Assembly (NCBI GenBank): GCA_964420375.1
Contig: CAYQTK010000009.1
Span: forward strand, 1-42,248
DNA: 42,248 nt
Source of the DNA: CAYQTK01 sp964420375
Lineage (GTDB): Bacteria > RBG-13-61-14 > DATKZS01
Direction of reading: 5' to 3'
The translations under genes and the position numbers were made by a program. Positions 16,030 to 25,118 of this stretch are shown one piece after another; the first letter of the stretch is position 1; each line of letters begins with the position of its first letter. The notes beneath the pieces were generated by a model. The model was not told the origin of the DNA, did not search any database, and worked only from the letters and a program-made list of their open reading frames with translations.

Positions 16030-18455
16030 ACGGCAATCGCTACATCTGCATCCACGGTCATTTCTACCAGCCGCCTCGGGAAAACCCCTGGCTGGAGGCG
16101 GTCGAGGTCCAGGACTCCGCTTACCCGTACCATGACTGGAACGAACGTATTAACGTCGAGTGCTACGCCAATAATGCCACGTCGCGCATCCTTGACGAGA
16201 CGGGCAGAATCATAAACATTGTCAACAACTACTCCAGGATAAGCTTTAACTTCGGCCCCACACTGCTCTCCTGGATGAAAGACAATGCACCGGAAACATA
16301 CGGCGCGGTGCTGGCAGCGGACAAAAAGAGCAGGCAGAGGTTCGAGGGCCACGGTTCCGCCCTGGCCCAGGCTTATAACCACATCATCCTCCCGCTGGCA
16401 GACCGCGGCGATAAGTACACCCAGGTTTGGTGGGGCATACGCGACTTCCAAGCGCGTTTCCAGAGGTACCCCGAAGGCATGTGGCTTCCGGAAACCGCGG
16501 TTGACACCGAGACCCTCGAGGTCCTAGCCGAACTGGACATAAAGTTCACCATCCTTGCTCCCCGCCAGGCCGGCAAGGTCAGAAGGATTGGGGACAAGCA
16601 ATGGATTGACGTAAGCCAGGGAAATATAGACCCCACTACCGCCTATCAAGCCGTGCTTCCCTCCGGCAACAAGATCGCGCTTTTTTTCTATGACGGGTCC
16701 ATCTCCCAGGCAGTGGCGTTTGAAGGACTACTGGCGCGCGGTGAGTACCTGGCGGAGAGGCTGAAGTCGGCTTTTTCCCAAGACTGTGAGTGGGACCAGC
16801 TTGCCCATATCGCCACCGACGGCGAGACGTACGGGCATCATCACAAGTTCGGCGACATGGCGCTGGCATACTCTCTTGAGCTGATCGAGAACTTTGACGA
16901 TGTCGAGCTGACCAATTACGGCGAGTTCTTGGAACGACACCCGCCGGAGCACGAGGTTGAAATAATCGAGAACAGCTCGTGGAGTTGCGAGCACGGTGTG
17001 GAAAGGTGGCGCAGCGACTGCGGCTGCAGGATAGGCGGCCCGGATACGAGCCAGGCCTGGCGCGCGCCGCTCCGGCAGGCTTTGGACATGTTGCACGATA
17101 AGTCTAAAGAAGTTCTCGACAAAGAGGGCGGCGCTCTTGTGCATGATTCCTTTGCCGCACGCGACGACTACATCAATTTAATCCTGGACCGCAGGGAAGT
17201 GACCGTCCGGGATTTCATTGAAAAGCATGCCAAGAACAAGCCTGATGACGCGTCACTCTCCCGCGTTCTCATGCTGATGGAGATGGCCCGGCACTCCATG
17301 CTCATGTTCACGAGCTGCGGCTGGTTTTTCAACGACATCTCGCGGATCGAAGCAGTGCAGATACTCTGCTATGCGGCCCGGGTGGTCCAACTTGTGCGAG
17401 AGCTCACGGGAGAAGACGTTGAAGAGGAGTTCCTCTCCGTCCTGGAAAAAGCCAAGAGCAACGAGCGCAAGTACGGCGACGGCAGGCGCATTTACATGCA
17501 GTACGTAAAGCCGGTGGAGATAGACCTTAAAAAGGTGTGCGTACATTTCAGCGTGAGCTCCCTGTTCGAGGACTTTGAGAAAGAGACCGACATCTACTGT
17601 TACTTCATAAAGACCGGCAGGCATGAAAGGCTTTGCGCGGGCCGCGCCGGCCTTACCACCGGCGAGGCCATTATCGGCTCGCGGATCACTCTCGAGTCGG
17701 CGCGGCTTTCGTACTGCGCGCTTCATCTCGGCGACCACAACCTGGTGGCCGGCGTCCGCGACTTCACACAGCCGGAAGCGTTTGAGCAGATGGAGCGCAA
17801 AGTAGCCGATGCTTTTCATCAGGCGGACTTTCCCGCGGTCATAAGGCTTATTGACGACGAGTTCGAGGGCAACACCTACACCATCAAGGCGCTTTTCCGC
17901 GACCAGCAGCGCAAGGTTATAAACGAGGTACTCGAATCCACCATGTCGGAGGGCGAGACCATGCTCCGGCAGTTTTATGAACACAACGGCCCCATCATCC
18001 GCTATCTCCAGGAGACCGAGGCCCCCCTTCCTTCCGTGTTCCGGATCGCGGGCGAGTTCGTTGTTAACCTTGACTTGAGAAGGTGCTTCGAGTCTGAAGA
18101 TATGGACGTGGACCGGGCGCGCGAGCTGGTGCGCGAAGCTGAGGACATGGACCTCGAGCTCGACACCAGGGGACTGGGCTTTGCGCTTGAACACGCTATC
18201 GAGAGGAATGCCAAGCAGTTCAAAGAAAACCCTGAAAACAAAGAGCGGCTTGACGCACTCATTGAAATGATCCGGTTCGCCCGCTCCGCGCCCCTTGAAA
18301 TCAACTACTGGAATGCCCAGAACAGTTTCTGGCAGATGCTCGAGGAGTACTATCCCTATCTCGAGCAGAGAAAGCAGTACGGCGAGGAAAAAGCCTCCAC
18401 CCTGGTAGAGGCTATACACAAGCTTGGAAAGCTTTTAAAGGTCCGCGTAGATTAA
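16026..18455 (+). CDS. GH57-type glycoside hydrolase/glucan enzyme with DUF3536-like C-terminus
   Basis: 809 aa from the ATG at 16026, overlapping the glgB stop (ATGA). The longer open frame back to 15936 lies inside glgB and is not needed. The N-terminal ~300 residues carry GH57 signatures: HGHFYQPPRE at residues 10-19, MWLPETAVD with candidate nucleophile Glu156, and ATDGETYG with candidate acid Asp265. The remaining ~500 residues are helical and match the general pattern of DUF3536 proteins. GH57 enzymes act on alpha-glucans (amylase, 4-alpha-glucanotransferase, branching). Coupling to glgB suggests intracellular glycogen remodelling. No signal peptide. Exact activity unproven. Confidence 0.88.
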   Translation: MNGNRYICIHGHFYQPPRENPWLEAVEVQDSAYPYHDWNERINVECYANNATSRILDETGRIINIVNNYSRISFNFGPTLLSWMKDNAPETYGAVLAADKKSRQRFEGHGSALAQAYNHIILPLADRGDKYTQVWWGIRDFQARFQRYPEGMWLPETAVDTETLEVLAELDIKFTILAPRQAGKVRRIGDKQWIDVSQGNIDPTTAYQAVLPSGNKIALFFYDGSISQAVAFEGLLARGEYLAERLKSAFSQDCEWDQLAHIATDGETYGHHHKFGDMALAYSLELIENFDDVELTNYGEFLERHPPEHEVEIIENSSWSCEHGVERWRSDCGCRIGGPDTSQAWRAPLRQALDMLHDKSKEVLDKEGGALVHDSFAARDDYINLILDRREVTVRDFIEKHAKNKPDDASLSRVLMLMEMARHSMLMFTSCGWFFNDISRIEAVQILCYAARVVQLVRELTGEDVEEEFLSVLEKAKSNERKYGDGRRIYMQYVKPVEIDLKKVCVHFSVSSLFEDFEKETDIYCYFIKTGRHERLCAGRAGLTTGEAIIGSRITLESARLSYCALHLGDHNLVAGVRDFTQPEAFEQMERKVADAFHQADFPAVIRLIDDEFEGNTYTIKALFRDQQRKVINEVLESTMSEGETMLRQFYEHNGPIIRYLQETEAPLPSVFRIAGEFVVNLDLRRCFESEDMDVDRARELVREAEDMDLELDTRGLGFALEHAIERNAKQFKENPENKERLDALIEMIRFARSAPLEINYWNAQNSFWQMLEEYYPYLEQRKQYGEEKASTLVEAIHKLGKLLKVRVD

Positions 18456-18457
18456 GA

Positions 18458-21031
18458 TCAATCTCCTGCCAGGTAGATTACCGCTGCTCCGTCCGAGTTC
18501 CGGAAGTACCAGTAACTGTATTTGCCGGGGCTTCCCTTCTTGTTCTTCACCTCCTTGCCTTTAAAGGACACGCTCGCGGGATCGATGTTATAGACAAGTA
18601 AGGCGGCGGGCGCGGGAGACGCCTTTTGGATCTCTATCACTCCTTCAGTGATCTTTAAGTCGAGCACCTGTTTTACGTCTTCGGTAATGCGGGGGTCACG
18701 CGTTTTCCACTGTCTTTTTATTGTTGCGGGGGCTTTGGCATGTACCATGAAGCCGGCAAGGAGGTCGTCTTTCTCCTCTTGCAGGAACTTCCCGCCGGGC
18801 ACGAGTTCCTGGTTGAACTGGACGGGTATCGCGGAGTTCAAGCGTACGAACACGGGAATGACGTCCTTGGGGGTCTCGTACTCGATGGCGGCGGGTCCGG
18901 TTTTTATCTCCCTGGTCCAAAAGTCCATCCATTGTCCTTTGGGCAGATATACTTCCCTGTGGCGGGTGAACGAAAGCACGGGCGCGACCAGGAGGTTGTC
19001 CCCCAACATGTACTGGTCGTCGATCATCCAGCATTTTATCACTTCCGGACATTCGAAAGACATGGGCCGGATTACGGGAAGACCCTTTTGGTGCGCTTCC
19101 CAAAAAAGATGATAGAGATAAGGGATGAGGTTATAGCGGAGGCGGGCGTAATAGCGGTAGATGTCCTTGCCTTCTTCAGTCTGGTTCCAGGGGGCGATGG
19201 CGCTGCCGTGGTCATGGAAAGACGCGCTGAAGCAGGAGAAAGCCACTGCCCGGTTGTAGACCTCTTCAGCGTTTATGCCGCCGCCGGTGTATCCTCCCAG
19301 GTCGGTGCCCCACAAGGACAGACCGCTGGCCGCGGCGTGCAAGCCCGCCAGTACAGTGGTCCGGAGCTGACGGAACGTCCTGCCGCGGTCGCCGGCCCAC
19401 ACAATGCCGGTGCGACGCGCACCGAGCCCGGCGCCGCGCACCCAGGTTATTCCGCCCTCCGGCTTTACCGAGTTGATCTTCTTGTAAAGCCACTCCGAGA
19501 AGAACGTGGGATAGTAAAGCCTCATCCCCGGCCGGCGGTCGTGCATCTCGAGCGGGACTTGATCGCCGGGAAAGAACTCGCCGAAGTCGACCTTGACGCC
19601 GTCCAGGTTGAGATTTGAGAAAGTGGCTTCACCGTCCGGGCCGGGCACGAACAGCCTTTTAAACACGTTCATCCAGGCGTACTCCATGGCCCGGGGATTG
19701 GTTATATCCAGGTAGACCTTGTTGCCGTTTATCCCGCCCACGTAAAAGTTCCCGTCAGGGTTGCGGACCAGGTAGTCGGGATGATCGAGAAAACTGTAGT
19801 AATCCAGGTTGGCCTTATCCTTCTCGAACTGCCCGCAGCGATGATACCCCACAACCTTGATGCCGCGATCGTGCCATTCCTCGATAAGCTCCGGCATGCG
19901 CGGCTTGTTCTTCTGGTGGACCTGCATGTCAATGTCCGCTTCGTTCTCCATGGTCATGTTCTCGTACATGATGACGCCGAGGGGGAAGCCCTGCGAGATC
20001 ATGGTGTTGATGTCACTCTCCGCTCCCTTGTCATAGCGCCATCCCAGCCAGGTGCGGCGCGATATCCACGGCTCGAGCGTCCAGCGCGGAACCATGTAAG
20101 ACCTTCCCGTCAACGCGCTCTGCTCCTCGATGATGCGGTATGGGTCGCGCTGTACAAAGACATAATAGTCAAGCTCGTGGTGCGGGTTCTCGAAAAACAT
20201 GACGCCCGGCTCGCTTTTGCCGAAGTCGAACCTTGCCCTTTGATACGTGTTAAGGAAAAGCCCGTAGCCCCTGCTGGAAAGAAACACGGGCACCGGTATG
20301 TAGGTGTTGCCCGACGTGGTTTGATAGGCGTCTTCAGTGTCGTTGATCACAATTTGTCCGTTGTGGTTCCACCATCCGTACTGCTCGCCCCCGCCGATGA
20401 TGACCTCGTCCTCTGAAAGCGAGAAGCTCTGCCTGCAAAGGCTGTTGCCCAGCGCCAGGCCCGCCTGGAAAAGACCGTCGCCGGGAGCGGCGAGAACGGT
20501 GTTTCCGGCATTGTCCAGGACATCCATGCTGAAGGGTGACTTCTCTACCTTGACTATTACTGCTTCCGCGGCTACCCGGTAATGGTTGCCGCTTTCCTTT
20601 ACCCGGGGATCATGAGCCGAACGCTTCAGTATCGGCATATCTCCAACGCCGGCCCTGACGCGCACCGCATCCGGAAAAGGAAAGCTCAACACCACAAACC
20701 CGGTGCCATCCGAGGCAGTCCTCACCCGGAAGACGACATTGCCTTGTTGGATATCAAAGCCCTCGACTTCGCGAACAAAGGAAGGCTTGTGCTCCCGGGC
20801 GTATGACTTGACCTCGAATACCCTGTTAAGCCACTTGTACTGGTCGTAGATCTTGACTACGGTTATGTCTCCCACGTGCTGGTAAAAGTGCCGCCAGCCG
20901 GCCTTGGCCCGCGTCTCCGGCGGCAGGCCCGAGTACTGGGCCGCCTTTACATGAGCTGACAGACAAATCAAAAAACAAATCAAAAGCGAAAATACCGGGG
21001 CAAACCTGTTAAATAACTTATCTTTCATCAT
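18458..21031 (-). CDS. Secreted GH31 family glycosidase (alpha-glucosidase type)
   Basis: 857 aa. Signal peptide in residues 1-~32 (hydrophobic VFSLLICFLICLSAHVKA). A GH31 galactose-mutarotase-like N-terminal domain precedes the (beta/alpha)8 barrel: IGGGEQYGWW, the nucleophile Asp in DGVKVDFGEFFPGD near residue 485, and acid/base Asp in LWGTDLGGYTG near 575. Beta domains follow (PVIRPMSFE, LLVAPVLSF). GH31 enzymes release glucose, xylose or related sugars from alpha-linked glycans. GAGGAG precedes the start. It converges on the GH57 gene with two bases between the stop codons and no visible terminator, so antisense overlap of transcripts is likely. Sugar specificity is not decidable. Confidence 0.92.
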   Translation of the reverse strand: MMKDKLFNRFAPVFSLLICFLICLSAHVKAAQYSGLPPETRAKAGWRHFYQHVGDITVVKIYDQYKWLNRVFEVKSYAREHKPSFVREVEGFDIQQGNVVFRVRTASDGTGFVVLSFPFPDAVRVRAGVGDMPILKRSAHDPRVKESGNHYRVAAEAVIVKVEKSPFSMDVLDNAGNTVLAAPGDGLFQAGLALGNSLCRQSFSLSEDEVIIGGGEQYGWWNHNGQIVINDTEDAYQTTSGNTYIPVPVFLSSRGYGLFLNTYQRARFDFGKSEPGVMFFENPHHELDYYVFVQRDPYRIIEEQSALTGRSYMVPRWTLEPWISRRTWLGWRYDKGAESDINTMISQGFPLGVIMYENMTMENEADIDMQVHQKNKPRMPELIEEWHDRGIKVVGYHRCGQFEKDKANLDYYSFLDHPDYLVRNPDGNFYVGGINGNKVYLDITNPRAMEYAWMNVFKRLFVPGPDGEATFSNLNLDGVKVDFGEFFPGDQVPLEMHDRRPGMRLYYPTFFSEWLYKKINSVKPEGGITWVRGAGLGARRTGIVWAGDRGRTFRQLRTTVLAGLHAAASGLSLWGTDLGGYTGGGINAEEVYNRAVAFSCFSASFHDHGSAIAPWNQTEEGKDIYRYYARLRYNLIPYLYHLFWEAHQKGLPVIRPMSFECPEVIKCWMIDDQYMLGDNLLVAPVLSFTRHREVYLPKGQWMDFWTREIKTGPAAIEYETPKDVIPVFVRLNSAIPVQFNQELVPGGKFLQEEKDDLLAGFMVHAKAPATIKRQWKTRDPRITEDVKQVLDLKITEGVIEIQKASPAPAALLVYNIDPASVSFKGKEVKNKKGSPGKYSYWYFRNSDGAAVIYLAGD

Positions 21032-21072
21032 TCACTCCTCTGCAACTATATTAAGTCTCTTTTCATATCCGC

Positions 21073-21966
21073 TTATCCCGTAAGATACTGACTGATGCCT
21101 TCTTTGAAGGAAGGCGACTTGATATCAAAAGTCTGGAAAAACGGCTCCGGGTCACACACGTTGTTCATGAGCAGCATCTTAAGCTGCGCCGAGGTTATGG
21201 GAAAGGCCTGGAACCGCTCCATGAGCTTGATAACCGGCATCATGAGCCCGAGTGGAAGGTGGACCTTCCTGGTCTTGCCCTTGCCGAGCACTTCCCCAAT
21301 CGTGTCCAGGAGTGTGTTGTAGGAGAGCTCCTCCGGACCGCCGACCTCGAAAACCTTGCCGATAGTCTCCGGCATGGTGCAGGCCTTGACAAAGCCCTCG
21401 GCCACAGTCGAAACCGGCGCCGGCTGGAGCCGGTACTCCCCGTCCCCGATGACCGGCACCACCGGCAAGAGCCGCGCCTGCTTGGCCAGCATGTTCACGA
21501 ACTCGTCTCCCGGACCGTATATCACCGACGGCTTAAATACCGTCCATTCCAGGCCGGAGTCTCTGACTGCAAGCTCGGCTTCGTGTTTGGTCTTGAAGTA
21601 AGGAGTTTCTCCGACTCCGGCTCCCAGGGCCGACATGTGCACCAGTCGCTTCACGCCCGCTGCCTGCATGGCCCGGAGCACGTTCCGGGTCGCGTCCGTG
21701 TGGAGCTTTTGAAAAGTAACGCCCTTGGAAGGGTTGTCACGGATGATGCCCACCAGGTGGACAACGCAGTCCACTCCTTCCAGGTGCTTTTCAAGGTCAG
21801 AGTCCAGCACGTCTCCCGGCGCAACCTCCGCTTCTTGGGTAAGCACGCCCGCTCCGGCAGGACTGTCGGGCCTCACCAGGACGCGGACCGTGTGGCCGGC
21901 CTTTATCAATCGGCCCAGAATCTCGCTGCCCACGAAGCCTGTACCGCCGGTAAGTAATATCTGCAA
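21073..21966 (-). CDS. Atypical SDR, NDUFA9-like NAD(P)-binding protein
   Basis: 297 aa. It starts at a TTG supported by AAGGAGG seven bases upstream. The N-terminal Rossmann motif is LLTGGTGFVGSEI, then VRVLVR and a VVHLVGI segment; KTKHEAELAVRDSGLEWTVFKPSVIYGPGDEF matches atypical SDRs of the NDUFA9/YbjT-like group, which lack the usual YxxxK pair. These proteins bind NAD(P)H and act in quinone or isoprenoid biology or as assembly factors; the specific role is unknown. The upstream neighbour DUF362 gene is divergent across 92 bp. Confidence 0.85.
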   Translation of the reverse strand: MQILLTGGTGFVGSEILGRLIKAGHTVRVLVRPDSPAGAGVLTQEAEVAPGDVLDSDLEKHLEGVDCVVHLVGIIRDNPSKGVTFQKLHTDATRNVLRAMQAAGVKRLVHMSALGAGVGETPYFKTKHEAELAVRDSGLEWTVFKPSVIYGPGDEFVNMLAKQARLLPVVPVIGDGEYRLQPAPVSTVAEGFVKACTMPETIGKVFEVGGPEELSYNTLLDTIGEVLGKGKTRKVHLPLGLMMPVIKLMERFQAFPITSAQLKMLLMNNVCDPEPFFQTFDIKSPSFKEGISQYLTG

Positions 21967-22058
21967 AGCTTAGCCTCCTTTTAATCACTACTAACATTTA
22001 AAATCCAATTGCGCAAAAACCCTGCACACATCACCTTGATCTGTTAACATGTTTTGAG

Positions 22059-22868
22059 ATGACGGAGACTAGCAGGATACTGGCGGCAAAGACAGAGGAC
22101 CGCCCCGGTTTTGTAAAAGAGGCTCTACAAAGGATGTGGCGCTCCATACCGGAGGGTCCTGTCCTTGTAAAGCCGAATATAGTCTCGCACGAGCCATACC
22201 CCACCACCACGCATTCTGATACACTTGAGACGGTAATATCGATCCTGGCAGGCAATGAGCTCCGAGTGGCTGACGCTTCCGCTGCTGACCTTATAAGGCC
22301 GGGAAAGGCGCTCCGGCAGCACGAGCTGAGCGATGTTTGCAAAAGGCACGGGATCGAGCTTGTCGACCTCTATACCAGGCCCATGTCCAAGCAGGAAGCC
22401 GAAAGCGGCGTCAAGCTCGAGATAAGCGAGCTTCCTTTTCAGGTGTCCTCCATGGTCTCCCTGCCGGTTTTCAAGACACACATCCAGTGCATAATCACCG
22501 GCGCGCTCAAGAACCATTTCGGCCTTCTGGGCAGGACTCAAAGGGGCAGGCTGCATTTCGGGCGCGTGGACATCCACAAGGCAATCGCATCATTGCATCA
22601 GCTCGTCCGCGCCGACCTGTTTGTTGTGGATTTCGTCGAAACCTTGATCAGCGCCAACGAAGTGCGCCACGGGGGAGTGCGGACGCCCGCGGGCTACATG
22701 TTTGCAGGCACCGATCCGGTGGCCTTGGACAGCTTTGGGCTCTCCCTGCTCGCAGAGATTGATCCCAAGCTCGACGGCAAAAAGCCCGCGGACATCCCCC
22801 ACATCCGCTATGCAGAGGATTGGGGAATCGGTTCCACGGACTATGAGCTGGAATGGATCGAGGTCTGA
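22059..22868 (+). CDS. DUF362-family protein
   Basis: 269 aa. Family pattern: PVLVKPNIVSHEPYPTTTHSD near residues 35-55, a middle segment with VSLPVFKTH, then TGALKNHFGLLGRTQRG, and VDFVETLISANEVRHGG. DUF362 proteins are often found with or fused to ferredoxin domains; this copy has neither a Cys cluster nor a fused ferredoxin domain. Function of the family is poorly defined. No obvious SD is visible before the ATG at 22059. A GC-rich stretch followed by TTTTT lies at 22879-22899 but the stem is only four base pairs. Confidence 0.85.
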   Translation: MTETSRILAAKTEDRPGFVKEALQRMWRSIPEGPVLVKPNIVSHEPYPTTTHSDTLETVISILAGNELRVADASAADLIRPGKALRQHELSDVCKRHGIELVDLYTRPMSKQEAESGVKLEISELPFQVSSMVSLPVFKTHIQCIITGALKNHFGLLGRTQRGRLHFGRVDIHKAIASLHQLVRADLFVVDFVETLISANEVRHGGVRTPAGYMFAGTDPVALDSFGLSLLAEIDPKLDGKKPADIPHIRYAEDWGIGSTDYELEWIEV

Positions 22869-22907
22869 TTTCGGTTCAACCGGCAGCCGTCCGGCTTTTT
22901 AGCTCTT

Positions 22908-23768
22908 TTAGATGTACTTTTTAAGGACCAGCCCCAGGTCCTGTTTCATCTTTTCGGGTATCTGCTCGGGGTCTGTAATCACCGCGTATTTCAAGGCTTC
23001 TTGGCACGCACAGTAGCGCTCTCCGGAAAGCCCGGGAATGGCGTCTTTGATAATGGCCCGGAAAGTCTCCGCGTTTTTCTGCATTACCTGTATCACCATC
23101 TCAATGGTCACGTCCTCCTCCGACTCGTGCCAGCAGTCGAAGTCCGTAACCAGGGCCAGCGACGCATAACATATCTCCGCTTCCCTGGCAAGGCGGGCCT
23201 CGGTAAGGTTGGTCATGCCGATAACGTCAGCGGCCCAGGAACGGTAAAGACGGCTCTCCGCCCGGGTCGAGAACTGCGGCCCTTCCATGCAGAGATACGT
23301 TCCGCCCTTGTGAACGGATGCGCCCGCCTTCTTTGCAGATTCGTAAAGCCTGTCGGCAAGCTCGGCACAGACCGGGTCGGCGAACATGGCGTGGACCACA
23401 AGTCCCGGTCCGCTGAAGGTGTCCTTCCGGTGCCGGGTCCGGTCGATAAACTGGTCCACCACTACAATATCGCCGGGGGGAAGGTTCTCCTTAAGGCTGC
23501 CGCAGGCCCCGGAAGCGATGATCCTCTCTACGCCCAGTTTCTTCATGCCCCATATGTTGGCCCGGTAATTGAGGTCCGTCGGAGGAATGCTGTGGCCTTT
23601 GCCGTGGCGCGACAGGAAAGCCACCCGCACGCCGGAAATGGACCCGATCAGAAACTCGTCGGAAGGCTCTCCAAAGGGTGTGTCAACCTTTACGCTGTCC
23701 TCCACTGAAAGCTCGTCGATCTTGGCCAGGCCGCTGCCGCCGATAACTCCGATCCTTACTGGCTCCAT
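22908..23768 (-). CDS. mtnP: S-methyl-5'-thioadenosine phosphorylase
   Basis: 286 aa. Purine-nucleoside-phosphorylase fold of the MTAP type: phosphate-binding GGSGL near the N-terminus, SRHGKGHSIPPTDLNYRANIW, ASGACGSL, the MEGPQFSTRAES block, GMTNLTEARLARE and TDFDCWHESEE. The two Asp of TDFDCW are those that select adenine in MTAP enzymes, which favours methylthioadenosine over methylthioinosine. It phosphorolyses MTA from polyamine or homoserine-lactone synthesis into adenine and methylthioribose-1-phosphate for methionine salvage. AGGAGG precedes the ATG. No other salvage genes are in the window. Confidence 0.93.
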   Translation of the reverse strand: MEPVRIGVIGGSGLAKIDELSVEDSVKVDTPFGEPSDEFLIGSISGVRVAFLSRHGKGHSIPPTDLNYRANIWGMKKLGVERIIASGACGSLKENLPPGDIVVVDQFIDRTRHRKDTFSGPGLVVHAMFADPVCAELADRLYESAKKAGASVHKGGTYLCMEGPQFSTRAESRLYRSWAADVIGMTNLTEARLAREAEICYASLALVTDFDCWHESEEDVTIEMVIQVMQKNAETFRAIIKDAIPGLSGERYCACQEALKYAVITDPEQIPEKMKQDLGLVLKKYI

Positions 23769-23802
23769 ATGATACCTCCTGAGTCCTGGTCTTTGGATTT
23801 AA

Positions 23803-23922
23803 AGTGCTTGTTTCGAAACTCCGTTTTAGGAATGCGCCTGCCTGTGCGTTCCGCCTGCCTGTTCCGGACACGCCTGCCTGTTCCGGACACGGCAGACAGA
23901 GCAGACAGGTACGCAGACAGGA
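23803..23922. repeat. Family A palindromic repeat, copy 3
   Basis: The longest complete copy, sharing an extra left flank (AGTGCTTGTTTCGAAACT) with the copy at 42170. The left arm has three CGCCTGCCTGTnC units; the right arm has CACGGCAGACAG, GCAGACAGG and CGCAGACAGG. A further shared block, AATTAAACCTCCGTTTCGC at 23964-23982, recurs inverted near 31661-31688. It occupies the gap between mtnP and the lipid kinase gene. Confidence 0.75.
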
Positions 23923-24007
23923 CAGCTTGCTGCCGCACTTCAAAACAGCGCCGCAAAAGTAAATTAAACCTCCGTTTCGCAACGGGCACTAAATAAATCA
24001 CGGCCGC

Positions 24008-24940
24008 TCAAGGCGCAACTATCTTTACGGTCGGTCCAACCGAGTAATGGAGCGGCTCTTCACTGTCGTACATCTCCCCGTCAATCATCCACCGGATATG
24101 CTCGAGCGGCTCGACTGTCGCTTCCTTAATCGGAGAGCTTAAATGGAGATTGGGGTGGACAATATCCTTACCCAGCCAGATTTGGGGAAGCCGAACCGCC
24201 ACTTGCGAAGGTCGGATAGTGCCGGCAAGCAGGTGGAACCGGTCCGGATGGTCATAAGCTCGCGGAGTGGGCGTAAACCCCAGCCCCAGCTCCCGGATGG
24301 TGCACGCAAGAACAATGGTGTACTCCCGGGGATCAAGCTCCTGCCCGTCGGCAATGACGCGGAGCGGTGCGGAACGGAAAATCTGTTTTACAAAGTTCGA
24401 GCGAAAAGGAGCACCGGCAGCGCCGCGGCCCACAAGCTTGGCCGCCTGCCAGGGACCGGTGCTGGTGCCCGAGTAATAGGCGTCCAAAAAATTGGCGATG
24501 ATGCCGGCGCCGCTCATGAACCCGTACATGTCGTTTATCTTCAAAAGATGTTGCGTCATCTCGGAAAAAGGCTCGCCTTCTTCAAGACGCTTGACAGCCT
24601 TCTTGAGTATGGACAGGGTCCGGCCCTTGATCTTCAAGGAATTGGACATGGTGTTCATGGTCCCGCCGCGAAGGGACATGACTTTGGGCAAAGCATCGTC
24701 TTCGTAAACCGGCACGAAAGCGGAGAGCGCCATGTGGAGAGTGCCGTCGCCTCCGTTGACCGCCATGATCTCAACCCCTTGCTCCTTGAACTCGCGGGCA
24801 ACATCGGGAAGCTCATTGACGTTGCGCGTCTCCCGAACGAAGCCAACATTCTCCACTGCTTTCCGGATTTTGTCGCCGATCCAGGGGCGCTTCAGATTGC
24901 CTTTTGCAAAAGGGTTATGAATAATTCCCAGTTTTTCCAT
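24008..24940 (-). CDS. Diacylglycerol/sphingosine-kinase-family lipid kinase
   Basis: 310 aa. Catalytic-domain motifs are NPFAKG near the N-terminus, the nucleotide-binding NGGDGTLH (Gly63-Gly64-Asp65-Gly66-Thr67) and RGGTMNTMSN, where many homologues have a GTxNDF-type sequence. The C-terminal beta-sandwich domain ends DGEMYDSEEPLHYSVG, typical of the DGK accessory domain. The family phosphorylates diacylglycerol, ceramide or related lipids using ATP. A GGGAGGA SD precedes the ATG. It is cytoplasmic or peripheral to the membrane, with no TM segment. Substrate unknown. Confidence 0.88.
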   Translation of the reverse strand: MEKLGIIHNPFAKGNLKRPWIGDKIRKAVENVGFVRETRNVNELPDVAREFKEQGVEIMAVNGGDGTLHMALSAFVPVYEDDALPKVMSLRGGTMNTMSNSLKIKGRTLSILKKAVKRLEEGEPFSEMTQHLLKINDMYGFMSGAGIIANFLDAYYSGTSTGPWQAAKLVGRGAAGAPFRSNFVKQIFRSAPLRVIADGQELDPREYTIVLACTIRELGLGFTPTPRAYDHPDRFHLLAGTIRPSQVAVRLPQIWLGKDIVHPNLHLSSPIKEATVEPLEHIRWMIDGEMYDSEEPLHYSVGPTVKIVAP

Positions 24941-25035
24941 GATTCCTCCCCCAACCGAAAAAATATCATATCATGATTCAATGCTGTCCGCTACCCTGAA
25001 AAAGGCGCCGCAAATAACAAAAAAGCCTTTTGAGT

Positions 25036-25064
25036 TTGGAATGACGGGAAATAACTGATATAAA
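25036..25064 (+). promoter_or_regulatory. Putative promoter of the acylase gene
   Basis: TTGGAA (25036-25041), 17-bp spacer, TATAAA (25059-25064), 54 bp before the ATG; the region 24941-25118 has no other feature. Confidence 0.45.
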
Positions 25065-25118
25065 ATATTCGACATAACCCGAGATCGCAAATCAGCTTTT
25101 CGGGAAGGGAGAATAAAA

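Noticed and set aside
17253..18419. Long antisense ORF in the GH57 gene
   Set aside because: Same reason; no SD and no recognisable motif.
22868..22907. Terminator between the DUF362 and mtnP genes
   Set aside because: Only a four-base stem before the T-tract.
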